A stretch of 64,000 nucleotides of DNA from Hermatobates lingyangjiaoensis (lineage: Eukaryota > Arthropoda > Insecta > Hemiptera > Hermatobatidae), in the NCBI GenBank assembly GCA_026182355.1, contig JAPFBL010000034.1, forward strand, positions 2,364,501 through 2,428,500, in the 5' to 3' direction. The notes below the pieces were generated by a model. It made no database searches, had not been told where the DNA came from, and worked only from the letters and a program-made list of their open reading frames with translations. Below are positions 34,957 to 45,570 of this stretch, in pieces. Each line of letters begins with the position of its first letter. Position 1 is the stretch's first letter. Made by a program: the position numbers and the translations under genes.

Positions 34957-35027
34957 CGCTCCAACATCTCCGATATCAACTTAAGAGGTATGACGGTGTT
35001 TTCTAATTCTAATATTAAAATCTGTTG

Positions 35028-35999
35028 GCCATATTGATTGAAAATATGCGACCAGTAAGTAATGAATTATATCTACAATTAACATTGTTAAACAAATAAA
35101 CTAGTAATAATAAATACACACACACTATAGGGCACAGTTGTACTTACGTATTGAAGTGTTTTTTGATAGTAAAATGCTGTTCCAGAGAAGAATCATAAAA
35201 ATTATTTAAGCCCAATCAAAACAATACCGACCCGTTACAGTCAACATTAAAAAACCTCAGTGACTCATTGTAATGGCGTCAGCAATCCAATGCCATTTAA
35301 ATTACAATTCAATTCTTTTATACTTAGTGTACTTTCTTTATTATATTGTTATTTTTTAATTTAGTTGTTTCTTTAAAAAAAATATTTTGCAGCTAAAATT
35401 AGATGTGTTAAAAGTAATTAATAGTAATTAAAGTAGTAATTAGTAATTAAAAATATATCTTGTCATTTGGGACATAATTTAATTTGATGATTAATGTTTA
35501 TTTTGCTAATCAGTTATACCAATGACAACAAACATGTACTGCCACCAATCATCTTTGAATGGTCAAGTTTACTTTCAAGCCAACATCATCCAGATAAAAA
35601 TAGTTAATGGCTTAGTTCCACTAATGGGTATTATTACTAATTCTAATCATCCAGATATCTTAAAAGAAGAAGAGGCTCATCGTACGATAAATGTCTATCA
35701 TACATTATAAATCATGTAAGATTTTATAATGATGACGTAGTTAAATTAGAAAATGAAGTTCGGGCGCTGTATACTACAATAAAACAATGAGAGAACGTTA
35801 ATATAGAATAGAAAGGGGGCCAGGGTAGCCCAATCGCTTGCGTGCTCTAGACTGACATGTGCTTACAGACTTAGACAGCCCAGTAGCTAAATATATATAA
35901 TATATTATTATATGTATTATATATTTTATTAAATGTATTATATATTTTTATACAAGTATATCTAAATAAATATATAGTAATTAAATGAAACGGTCCACT
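35028..35999. other. AT-rich, with a possible SINE scrap
   Basis: No credible gene; a 62-codon frame at 35522-35710 is unrecognised, though AGTTAATGGCTTAGTTCCACT at its middle resembles sequence just before the type A palindrome at 5575. At 35815-35870 GGGGGCCAGGGTAGCCCAAT and GCTTGCGTGCTC weakly resemble a SINE head. Confidence 0.35.
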
Positions 36000-36180
36000 T
36001 GGACATTTAATTAAAAAAACGAGTTAAAACGAAGGTAGCACGCAGATAGACAAAGGAATCACTCACTGCTATATTTCGACGATCATCGTCATCAGGAGGT
36101 GAAGAATTCAGCAGGAAGGGCTGAGTCACCGCTCTACCTTCTTCCGGGACTCTTCACCTCCTAAATGAATATATATTTAT
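36000..36180 (-). repeat. PLE-end-like repeat, type H
   Basis: Downstream, on the same strand, of the endonuclease relic at 36550-36990. It contains short inverted blocks (CATCAGGAGGTGAAGA and TCTTCACCTCCTAAATGA facing each other) and the motif at 36073-36095. Confidence 0.6.
36073..36095 (-). ncRNA. Hammerhead-like motif, type H
   Basis: Minus strand: CTGATGA, CGATGATCG hairpin region, then GAAAT. The CUGAUGA box is exact. The GACGA/TCGTC pairing overlaps the box by two bases, so the fold is uncertain. Confidence 0.45.
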
Positions 36181-36549
36181 GAAGTTTAAACAACAAAGGA
36201 AAAAGGAAAACAATTACAATTTCAATTTATGTTATCAGAGAGGGAACAAAATAAAAACTAAGAAGCTAACATAAAAGTAAAGGAGAAGGAAGGTAACAAA
36301 ACAGCTGGAAACTTAATATAACAATATACCATAGCTTGATAAGAAGAAATACCCAATAAAATTAAACACTGCAGGTCCAACAGTAAGAAATTGAATTATA
36401 GTTCAATATTAATTAAAAAAATAAATAAAAGAATATATTGAAAAAATTTAAATTTAACAAAACATTAAGTTATATTATATGGATTAACAATCTGGTCAGA
36501 GTTCATGTCCAAAGATACTAGTACATATCGAAAATCACCCCCAGGTCGA

Positions 36550-36990
36550 ATTTGTTAACTATGCCTTGAATAAAGAATTCATCTAATTTAAATAGCTCCT
36601 GACTTCTACTGATAAGTTTTTCAAAATAATACTTTATTAGGGCACTTTCTATCAAGTTTCTTTCGACTCCAGACGAAAGAAATATCAATTTCTTTGGAAT
36701 TTTCCCATTTTATGGAATGATTGTTTAAATTAATATGTTGAAATAAAGTCTTGACTCTGCATGCCTTCTAAGAGAATATTTATGCTGCTTCACTTTAGTA
36801 AGTACACTTTTGCCCATTTGTCCAACATATGAAAAATCACAACCTCCTCAAGGAATCCTATAAACACATCATTCTCTTTCATTCCTTTCACAATTATTAA
36901 TAAGTCTGTTTAATCATTTACCACTACTATTGAAAACAACTGAGATATTAATTTTTTTTTAAAAAAAAACTTGAAATCTTTTAGATGATG
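36550..36990 (-). pseudogene. PLE GIY-YIG endonuclease relic
   Basis: Minus-strand frame from about 36870: CVYRIP, stop, GGCDFSYVGQMGKSVLTK, then VKQHKYSLRRHAESRLYF; after frame breaks, WENSKEIDISSSGVER, then NLIESALIKYYFEKL and ELFKLDEFFIQGIVN. The zinc Cys, 'SYVGQ', the 'VKQH' helix and the catalytic Glu of IESALI are recognisable. An in-frame TGA replaces the first zinc Cys codon and there are further shifts. NCERNERE-like sequence precedes it, extending the relic to about 36990. No RT core was found upstream. Confidence 0.8.
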
Positions 36991-37914
36991 ATTGAAGCGT
37001 TTCTTCTCAATTCTAGTTCTCAAGGAATCTTTCGTTTTTTTTTTTCAATAAATTGTCAATTGGTGTTTTAGGTTACCTTAATGATTAGGAGATTTGATAT
37101 ATGGTTATTGATTCAAATGTTCATGGTTATTCATTCAGCTTAGGTAGGAAGATATTGGGACTAGTTGCATGTGGAATGGTTGGTAGTTAGATTCAGTTAG
37201 CTCAGTTAGATCTCCCTAAGAAGACTTGGACTGGTGGTCAGTTTTTTATTCTTCATTGCATTGATAGGCGAGTGATTGTTAACAACTCAACAGTCATACT
37301 GGTCTTAGTTCAAAAAAAAAAAAAAACATAACAGTTTTTGGGTAACTTTATTCATTCAGATAATTTAATATGTGCATGATAGATACCATAAACATGGTTT
37401 CAGTAGAACCTGGTATTCTAGTGATTCTTCGAACTTCATTATTTGTATTATATATATATTACATTATATGAATATTATATGATAAATATTTTCTAATAAT
37501 AAATTAGTGGATGAGAGAGAGAGAAAGAGTATATTGAAATAATTATTAAACCCATCCGCAGTTCGCTGTTATATTGTATTACCGCATTTCACTGCATTGA
37601 TTTGCACACTTTGTGGTTACCAGAATCAATTCATGGAAATGTCTGTCCTCATCTGACTTGAGAGTGCATATCAATAAATTAGTAAACACTTGACAAATGG
37701 AATACGATATCCACATACCATAACCTTGAAAACATAATAAATTACATGTTTACTTGGGGTTTTTTTTTTACTTTCAAGAATTTTATTCTTCTTACATGTT
37801 ATATTAACTCATTAAAACAACAAATAATTACATGCTATTCTCATAAAAATCCTAGTCAATATAAACAAAACCGACAAGCACAGCAGGTGATTAATTATTC
37901 CAAAATTAATTATT
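36991..37914. other. AT-rich, no recognised gene
   Basis: It may contain further PLE linker remnants, but none that I can align. A short GAGA tract lies near 37515. The frame at 37746-37940 is chance. Confidence 0.35.
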
Positions 37915-37980
37915 TTTACTTTACTATAAGTAAAATATAGTGATCGTGAAAAAAATTCGATCTCGAGATTTTGACGGAAT
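37915..37980. repeat. Shared ~65-bp dispersed repeat block
   Basis: Second copy of the block at 30369-30437 (TTTACTATAAGTAAAATATA, GTGATCGTGA, ATTCGATCTCGAGATTTTG, ACGGAATT). It continues here into a TG-rich simple stretch at about 38030-38080 that the other copy lacks. Confidence 0.6.
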
Positions 37981-40351
37981 TACATGTTTTGAGGTCCCAG
38001 AAGTCATTTTATGATGTTTTTAAGATGATGTCTGCGTGTGTGTGTGGGTGCGTGGGTGTGTAGGTGAGTGGGTGAGTGTGCTAGCATTCCTTGTTACCAC
38101 GCTACGGTCCAGAATCTTTGATGGATCAAGTTGATATTTTACACAAAAATGGTCCCTGTAGTGTAGATGATCCTTATTGTTTGGGAAGAATTATGTATGA
38201 CGGAAAAATCACTTTTTTTTTGCCAAAAACCAGTTTTTAGAAAACATTTTTTTCTCCTAAACAGCTAACTCTAGAGTTTTCAATATTTTGCATCATCTTT
38301 GAGGTTACAAACGGAATAAACGAAAAATATATTCAGATTATTAAAACAACGGAAAATATATTTTTTTTCAATAAAATAAAAAATTTTGACTTACAATTCA
38401 ATCTCAAAGGTTGAGAGAGATATAAGCTATACCATTGGACGGATCAAAATGAATCTATGCCTAAAGATAAAAATTATGAAGATATTGAGTTGAGATAATT
38501 GTTTTGAAAATTGTATTCTTAAAAGGGGCGTTATATTACGATTTAAAACAGCTCATTAAAAAATCATAAGAATTTGACAAAAAATGGAACAAAAGATCAG
38601 CAATTTATAAAAAAAAAATCATGATATTTTAATCAGGGAAAATAGCAATAGAGCTATAAAAACTGTTTGTTTATTTTGGACTAAGGGATCACCTGCTATA
38701 CTTGCCAAATTTTTGATATTTTTTTCATTGTTTACTTTAACTTAGAAATGTTTTGAGCGAATCCACTGAAATAAAATTGATATTTATAATGGAAAAAATT
38801 TAAATAATTTATTTATATGAGATATAAAAGGAATAATATTATTACAAGTAAAAAATCACTGGCAATAAACATAAATGAATTTCCTTTGTCTTCAATGGTA
38901 TGATGGCTTGTCTCATAAAATGCTTTAATAAATCTATATATTGCACCCTTGAGCAGAACTTAATACAGTTATAATTACTTCATCTTTGTGAATTATAGTA
39001 TTTTTCCATGATATTGAAATGTGGCGAATGGACTCTTTCCTCAAGAAAGAGGATTTACATTTGTTTTTTAATATATTAACAAATATCCAGTTTTTTAACT
39101 ATTCTAGTCTAATAGTTCATATATATTATTTTCAAAAACTAGAAGGTCCCAACTTTAAAAGTTTTAAATTATACTTTTAAACCTTTTTATTCCTTTTATT
39201 ACTAAGGATAAAATTACTTTTAGTCTTAAATAAATTTTTTACTTTGGCTTTTCAAGAATGTTATTACCGCTATAGTTATACTAATAAAATTATTTGCATC
39301 AGTGGTGTGTCATACAAAAATAAACTTATATATTGATAAGTCGAGCAGTCACTATCTGTACTATCTCACGAATGAAAGATTAATAAACATCTTCCATTTA
39401 GGTGTTTACATTATGCATAAGGGAGACATTATATATTATATACCCAAGAAGATTGATATTAAATTTCCTTATAGTAAAGTTGAGTGTAGGGCACTCCAGA
39501 TTTTTGTTACAGCTATATTGCCCTGGTCGGTTCACGGTAAAAACATTTAATGATTTTTTTTACATTGTTATTTTATGCTTATTTTTTTCAAAGAAATATC
39601 TTTGATCTCTAATTTTACGTGTAGCTTGAAAAAATATTTTCCAAAATCAGAAAATGTAGCAAACGCTTTTTTCTGTGAATATTATTCGGAGACAAACATT
39701 ATTAGCCTATCCCCTTATGAAGTACTATTAAATGTGAGGTTACAAGTTAAATAATATAAATCGTGTCCTGCATATAAACTTTTAGAAACAATTTAATAAT
39801 AATAATAATAACAGTTGCATCTTATAGGGAAACTAATCTTTCCCGTGAGTTATTTTTTTTTTATGTTACTAGTTGACTTAGTTTTAAGATAATGCCAAAT
39901 TTCCAATACTGTTCAGTAAGTAGTTCAAGAGAAAAAAAAATATGTCTATAATAGCTCTTTGCAGGAAAAAGTGGTTTTTCCATCATATAAAATTATGAAA
40001 AAATAATAGAGCACATATACAGTGCAGGTGCCATTTTTGTGTAAAACATGAACTTCACCCATTGAATGGTGTGGTCGGTAGCACGAACAAAAACTTCTAA
40101 ATACCTTACATATTCGCACATGCACTTACTAATATCTGTGTAAATTTATCAATTTAAAAACATGTAAATTGTAAATCATGACATATATTTTTGTCATGTT
40201 ACTATACTTTACTTACAGTTAATTAATAATTTCCTTGTACGACTAATAGCTAGTTCCATTGGCTTGGCGTCATATGCCTTATACAAATGGTTTGTTGGGA
40301 TCTTGAGTCTTTGAATTATGGATTATGTCTATGAGTCTATGATATTGTAAG
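37981..40351. other. AT-rich, old dispersed-repeat material
   Basis: No credible gene; frames at 39302-39605 are unrecognised. The block at 40020-40085 (GTAAAACATGAACTTCACCC, ATTGAATGGTGTGGTCGGTA) matches 11538-11607, and 39890-39930 resembles 14600-14640. These may be parts of one old element, but its ends were not found. Confidence 0.4.
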
Positions 40352-40362
40352 CATCTGCATTA

Positions 40363-40695
40363 GGTTAGGTTAGGTTGCAGTGGAAGTTCCACAAGTGAAC
40401 GAACACACGTAGGCCAAGCATTGGCACTTTGTGATACCACACAATGAAGATTGATTCTACAGTGGGAGTCCTAAATTTTGCCTAACTCAAATGCATTTAG
40501 AATAGGGATCTTTAACGAGTACCTGACATCGCACAGGCTCGGGACCGACGGTTTAAACGCCGTTCTCTTAGGGACGACGCACTCAGAGTTATTCACCTCC
40601 CGCGTGAATAAATCGAGGTCCAGGTGAGGATCGAACCCCGGGTCCTATCAGTTCAGAGGCGAGCACGTAACCATTGAGCTAGCCTGGCCCCCAAT
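40363..40695 (-). mobile_element. tRNA-derived SINE with three telomere-like units
   Basis: Minus copy: on the plus strand it starts GGTTAGGTTAGGTTGCAGTG, so the tail has nearly three CCTAA units, and it ends with the tRNA-like head (GAGCTAGCCTGGCCCC). The B box reads GGTTCGATCC. CATCTGCATTA (40352-40362) and CATCCGCATTA (40696-40706) form an 11-bp target duplication with one change. Confidence 0.9.
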
Positions 40696-40706
40696 CATCC
40701 GCATTA

Positions 40707-42295
40707 AAAATGATGTAGATTTAAAAGATTAAACTAAATATATTAGGGAATAATATAGACTTATTATTTTTAACTCAAATCTTCTTTCACTAATGTATCT
40801 ATACTCGATCTTTTAAATTTTCTGGAGAAAGAACTGATTGGTTATTAAAACCAAACCGTTAGTACCACAGAGGTTAGTATCGTAATGCTATTATAAAAGT
40901 CTGTGTTACCTCGTTAATCGGTATTGCAGCCACTCAAACGGTATTTGCATCTTGTGGGGCTACAAAACAGAATCAACGATAAGTCGGAATTTTCTAATAA
41001 CTATATCTATTTTCCTAATCACTATATATAACCACCATCATTCCATTAATTGAATAAAGTTTGGTTGATTGTCATTTTTAATTTGAAATAGACTTCACAA
41101 CCTTAAATATTGTCCTCCTTTGAATAATTGTTCATTCCATCTGCAGAGCAATTTATAAATATCCTCTATTTTTTTACAAAAAAAAAAACAAAAAATATTT
41201 ATTTTAATTCACCTGATAAAGTTAAATATTTCCAATATATTGGCAATATATGTTGACCCTATTTCTACTTTATATATTAAAGTACCTTCCTGGGAAAATT
41301 CATTCATTGGTGCAAAGGATCTAATTCACAGTGAATGAAATTGAAATTTGCATTTCAATATATATATATATATGTTTTCAACTATTGATTTTTAATTACT
41401 AAGGCATATATAACCTCTGTAATATATACCTGTAATTTAATAAATTCAATTTCAGATTTCCTTATGTCTTTGCTATATTGCTTATTTATTTATTGCGTTT
41501 TTCCTGCTCACTCACTAAAGTACTCAACCTATCATATTCTACTACCTGTCTAATGTCAAAAGTCACAATTTTGCAATATTATGAATCAATCATCTCGTTT
41601 CATAATTGTAAATATCTTGTATATGTTGTCTTAAAATACATATACATTTTTTTTAAAAAAAAAAAATTCCCATTTATATAAGGGAATTAAATGAAATTTA
41701 AATATTAGATACAAAATCATCGGTGTTAGTAAAAATGTAATCCAGTTTTTTATTAAATAAATTTAATGGATCAAATATAATCATTAGTAATGGTTCGTTC
41801 AAAATGAACATAGTGTGAGGGTAATAGCTTTCTCTTTTTCGTTTAACCGCTAGGAGTTGTAACTTTTTTATTTTGAACACTTCTTTTTACCGTTATAATC
41901 CAGTTTTTTTCCCTTTCTATGTCGTATTTCGTACCTTGAGATAGCTATAACTATGACCGTGCTTTCTTCATATCACACTAGATATCCTAGTTTACTACTT
42001 TAAGTTGAGTAGAAGTCTGATGAAGTCCTGGTTGTTATTTTTTTTCCTGAAATTCCTTAGTTCAATTTATGTACTTCATTCTGTGGTAAACGTAATAAAA
42101 CGATTCTACGAACTAAATTCTTGGTTTGTTTCCAAGCGTTTCTGCGTCTTAAATTTGGTTTCCTTTCCTTTGATCTCTTGAATACTAATCGAACGAATGA
42201 TTAGGAACTCTATTTAGGTTTTTCTGTTTATTTGTGTTTATTTTAGAGACTTTTAATTGTATCTCCATCATATTTATTTAAAGTCATGATATAAT
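40707..42295. other. AT-rich, with a type A fragment
   Basis: At about 40856-40965 lies a truncated type A PLE end (GTACCACAGAGGTTAGTATC, GTGTTACCTCGTTAATCGG) without its mirror arm. The block at 41205-41365 resembles 44300-44450 (ATCTAATTCACAGTGAATGA versus ATCTAATTCAAAATGAATC). No credible gene; short frames at 41478-41681 and 41698-41880 are unrecognised. Confidence 0.45.
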
Positions 42296-42800
42296 TTTTT
42301 ATTATTATTATTAAAATAAAACCTATTGTACTTCCCTCCTTCTGTACTAAAGTATCTCAGTAGTTAGCTTCAACGCCTCCAAGAAGCTCAGCAATTTTGC
42401 TGGATCCAGCGGTAAAAGTTTTTCTGTGGTTTTGTTGAGTGTCCCGAAGTACCTACTTCTGTGTAGCAAAGTTGCCAGACAGTCAGACAGCAGGTGCAAC
42501 GGTATTGCTTCCTCTTCTTTGCAGAATCTGCACAAAACATCATTAATAATGCCCATTCCGGCTCCCTAGTTTTCGTTAGAAACTGACTTTCTTTCTCCTT
42601 CTTCGGGTCCTTAGGTGCACTTCCGGGAGGTTGGTTCCCACTAGTTAGCGCTTTTGGACCCTTTGAATTTTTGGAAGATGGTCTCCGAATTTCCTTCTTA
42701 TTAGTATCATACAGGGGAAAATTCCTGAAGCTCTATCGGTGGTATTTTGTCCGCTCCAGCAAAGCACCTTTAAGTAAATAAAGTCTATTTACTCAAAGGG
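42296..42800 (-). pseudogene. 3' end of an I-like LINE (C-terminal CCHC)
   Basis: The minus frame at 42347-42556 encodes GIINDVLCRFCKEEEA, then IPLHLLSDC, then RYFGTLNKTTEKLL and LSFLEALKL before its stop. C-x2-C-x8-H-x4-C after an RNase H-like end is the usual terminus of LINE ORF2 in I/Jockey/R1-type elements. Shortly past the stop, at about 42300-42316, is a (TAA)n-type tail, as in I elements. Upstream sequence to about 42800 is GC-richer but frame-broken. A second fragment of the same family lies at 45357-45570. Confidence 0.75.
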
Positions 42801-45356
42801 TTCGCCTGGTACCCTTTAGGCACATAATATAATATATTTTAATTATTTTTAAGTTCCAATCAACTGAAAGATAGCTAAGTGATTGTAATTAGCAATTCGG
42901 CGAAGGATGTATACAATTTTTAAAGTCTGTTCCGAGAGTTTGAATTCCTTATTAACTCCACAATGGGTGATTCTCAAACATCTTATTTAAATGTTCAAAG
43001 TTTGGGATGTTATATATCAGAGGCACATGGAGTATTTCTGCTTTATATACAAATGTCAGTCTACTGATAAGTTTAAATCTAAATAGATATTGATTGACTG
43101 CCTCAACTCGGCTAATGTATGCTATAGCGGTTGGTCGACGGACAAACCCTGACAGAAGCATATAAATCCCTAGTTAAATGTCAATATCACAAATGTGTCC
43201 AGCTATATTCCCCTTATCCAGTGCAATTTATAAATTTATTTTATCAGAGATATAGAGAAATCATTAATAATGACTAGCAGATTGGATTTAAGTACTCCCA
43301 CTTCTAGACATTAATTGAATTTATATCCCATCAACTTTTCTGTAATTATAAAATCTAGAGAATTAAAATATCGAGTTTTGTATAAAAGTGATATAATCAG
43401 TAACTGAGGAAAAAAATATTAGTTTGGTATAAGAGTTTAAAAATTAATGTAATATGTAATTTTGAAGATTGTGATCAGAATATTGGTCAGATGGTTTAAT
43501 AAATTATAAAAAAAAATTTCATATAAAATTGTTTCATTTTGAGGATCAGCTGCATAACATTTTTACAAAAACAAATAAAAAAATGTTGATTAATTTTTTT
43601 GTGACTTTAAAAATATTCCTCTTAAAACCAGTGATAATAAATATTAACATTTTGTATATGAAACATATTTAAAATGGTTTTTTGGATGATAAAATATTTA
43701 ATGATCTATAGGAAAGTTAAAACATAATAAGAATGTAGAACTTGTCAAATAATCTCCACCTGTCGTATATTCGGACTTTTTTCATTAACTTAGAAATTGT
43801 TATTGAACCCATTCAAACAAATCTAATAAACTTCAAAATTTCAGTGAAAAAAGTGTGTTTTTAATGAGTAAATTTTATTGGTAGGAAGGAAACCTTATTT
43901 AAATATTGAGGCAATTACTACAAGTATAAATGTTATGTATCCAATGATAGATCTAGGTTCACAGGAACATACTCGTATCATTCAGTATTTTTCGAAAATT
44001 GTTAAATATTTGCAGAATAATCATAATTACCTGTGGTATATTTCATGTTTCTCATGAAAGTATATTAGTTTAGTGTATTGCTATAAACATATAAGTGCAA
44101 TATTTTATAGCTATTATAATACACTATATACTGTATAAGTTATTATTAAAATTATTGTATAAGTTATAAAATATATAAGAATAAATAAATTTAAAAGAAA
44201 ATGTATCACTTTTTATTATACATTTCATTTTCCACTAGAAATTAATAATAAAGTAGTAATAATAAGAATAAATTAAAATGGTTTTATAAATAAATCAAAT
44301 AATGATTTACTTGACCCTGAATTTTTCTAATATTTTGACAATATATGATGCTTCTTCCTGTAAATAAAATAACCATTCTGATAAAATACATTAATTAGTC
44401 CTAACGATCTAATTCAAAATGAATCAAAGAGTCATTTTCATTTTAATGAAACATGATGTCCCCTGATTCAGTTTTTATTGTTTTGTAATATATACTTTGT
44501 TGTGCTTGCAGTTGAGTGAAATTCAATGGCAAACAACAATATAAATACTCAACAGATAGCACCATTTGAGAAATATGAATGACATTTAACAAAAATAACC
44601 TTCGCAGTGATTTAAGCTGATAGATATATTAAGAAATAACAGCGTGTTCGGATCGCATGAGTCCGGTGACACTCAGAGGCTAAGTTTAATAATAAACATG
44701 TCAGATTCGTCTAGAAGGCGATTGAAAAGTAACTCCGTATTTTTTTAAAAAAATATGTTTTTTTATTTCCAGTTATTTATTTGTTTAAATGTGTGATGTA
44801 TGTTCCTTAATATATTGTTATGTTGGCTTTGTATTCGGATTGGCCAGGCCTTTGTCAAATTATCCTTTACAGTGATGAAGCAATTTTTCTATTGAAGATT
44901 TGTGAAGCACCACAACTGTCATTACTGAACAGTGTCAATTTGGTTCACATGAGTGGTCGGCGAGAAGTCTGTGGTATGGCCGAGAGGCTCAGGAACGCAT
45001 ATACTCGTAGGTCAACACAGGTCGGCGAGAAGCCTGATTTAATGCCAGTACGACTTTTTTACATTTGGGTTGACTGAAAGTCCAATATTATTCCAAGAAA
45101 CCAATAACGTAAGAAAAACTCTTTAAGGACAAATAATATTTACTATTTCTGTATTTCTACAAGCGTTCTTGGAAAGACGTTCCAAGTGATCCCCGAGTAA
45201 CTAGAGAAGATATATATACCAAATCTTGGTGCCTTTATTGAATTTTCAATAATACTCCATGTTATTTCTGTTTACTTATATTAATTTTTTGTAAAAATAT
45301 GATTCATGTATTAGTTATAATTTTTTTTACCAACAAAAAGATAATTAATTTGAGTT
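42801..45356. other. AT-rich, no recognised gene
   Basis: A 69-codon minus frame at 42952-43161 and an 85-codon plus frame at 44820-45077 have no recognised domain; the latter contains YSDEAIF, faintly like a mariner-type DDE box, but nothing supports it. 44300-44450 resembles 41205-41365. GATTGAAAAGTAACTCCGTA at about 44720 may mark the edge of an unknown repeat. Confidence 0.4.
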
Positions 45357-45570
45357 TCTATGGTTTTGTTGAGTGTCCCGAAGTACCTACCTCTGTGCAG
45401 CAATGTTGCGTTAGAGTGAGTCAGCAGGTGCCACAGTGATTCTTCCTCTTCTTTGTAGAATCTGCATAAACCATCATTGATAATGTCCATTCTGGCTCCC
45501 TACGTTTCGGAAGAAAGTAACTTCCTTTCTCCTTCTTCGGGTCCTTAGGTGCACTTGTGGGAGGCTGGCT
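45357..45570 (-). pseudogene. 3' fragment of the same I-like LINE
   Basis: The minus strand encodes MDIINDGLCRFYKEEEESLW, HLLTHSNATLLHRGRYFGTL and NKT, parallel to the fragment at 42347-42556 with Cys to Tyr and other changes. The shared upstream block GTGCACCTAAGGACCCGAAG extends to about 45560. It is truncated at both ends and in the same orientation as the first. Confidence 0.7.

Larger units (their letters stand above)
32284..35027. mobile_element. Penelope-like element, inverted double copy with 12-bp target duplication
   Basis: TAAAATCTGTTG occurs at 32284-32295 and 35016-35027 and bounds the whole structure. Inside, 32341-33188 and 34166-35014 are inverted arms of about 848 bp carrying the GIY-YIG end, 3' UTR and type A end. 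Between them are an N-terminal coding piece on the minus strand (33189-33505) and the RT core on the plus strand (33540-34165). So two incomplete, oppositely oriented copies sit in one target site. PLEs are known for such partial inverted arrangements. The left copy carries an extra ~45-bp 3' tail (CCTCAGTGGTAATAACAATA read on minus), also seen in the solo hairpins. Confidence 0.9.

Noticed and set aside
44820..45077. Mariner-like transposase from YSDEAIF
   Set aside because: A single short resemblance, no second DDE block, no inverted repeats found around it.
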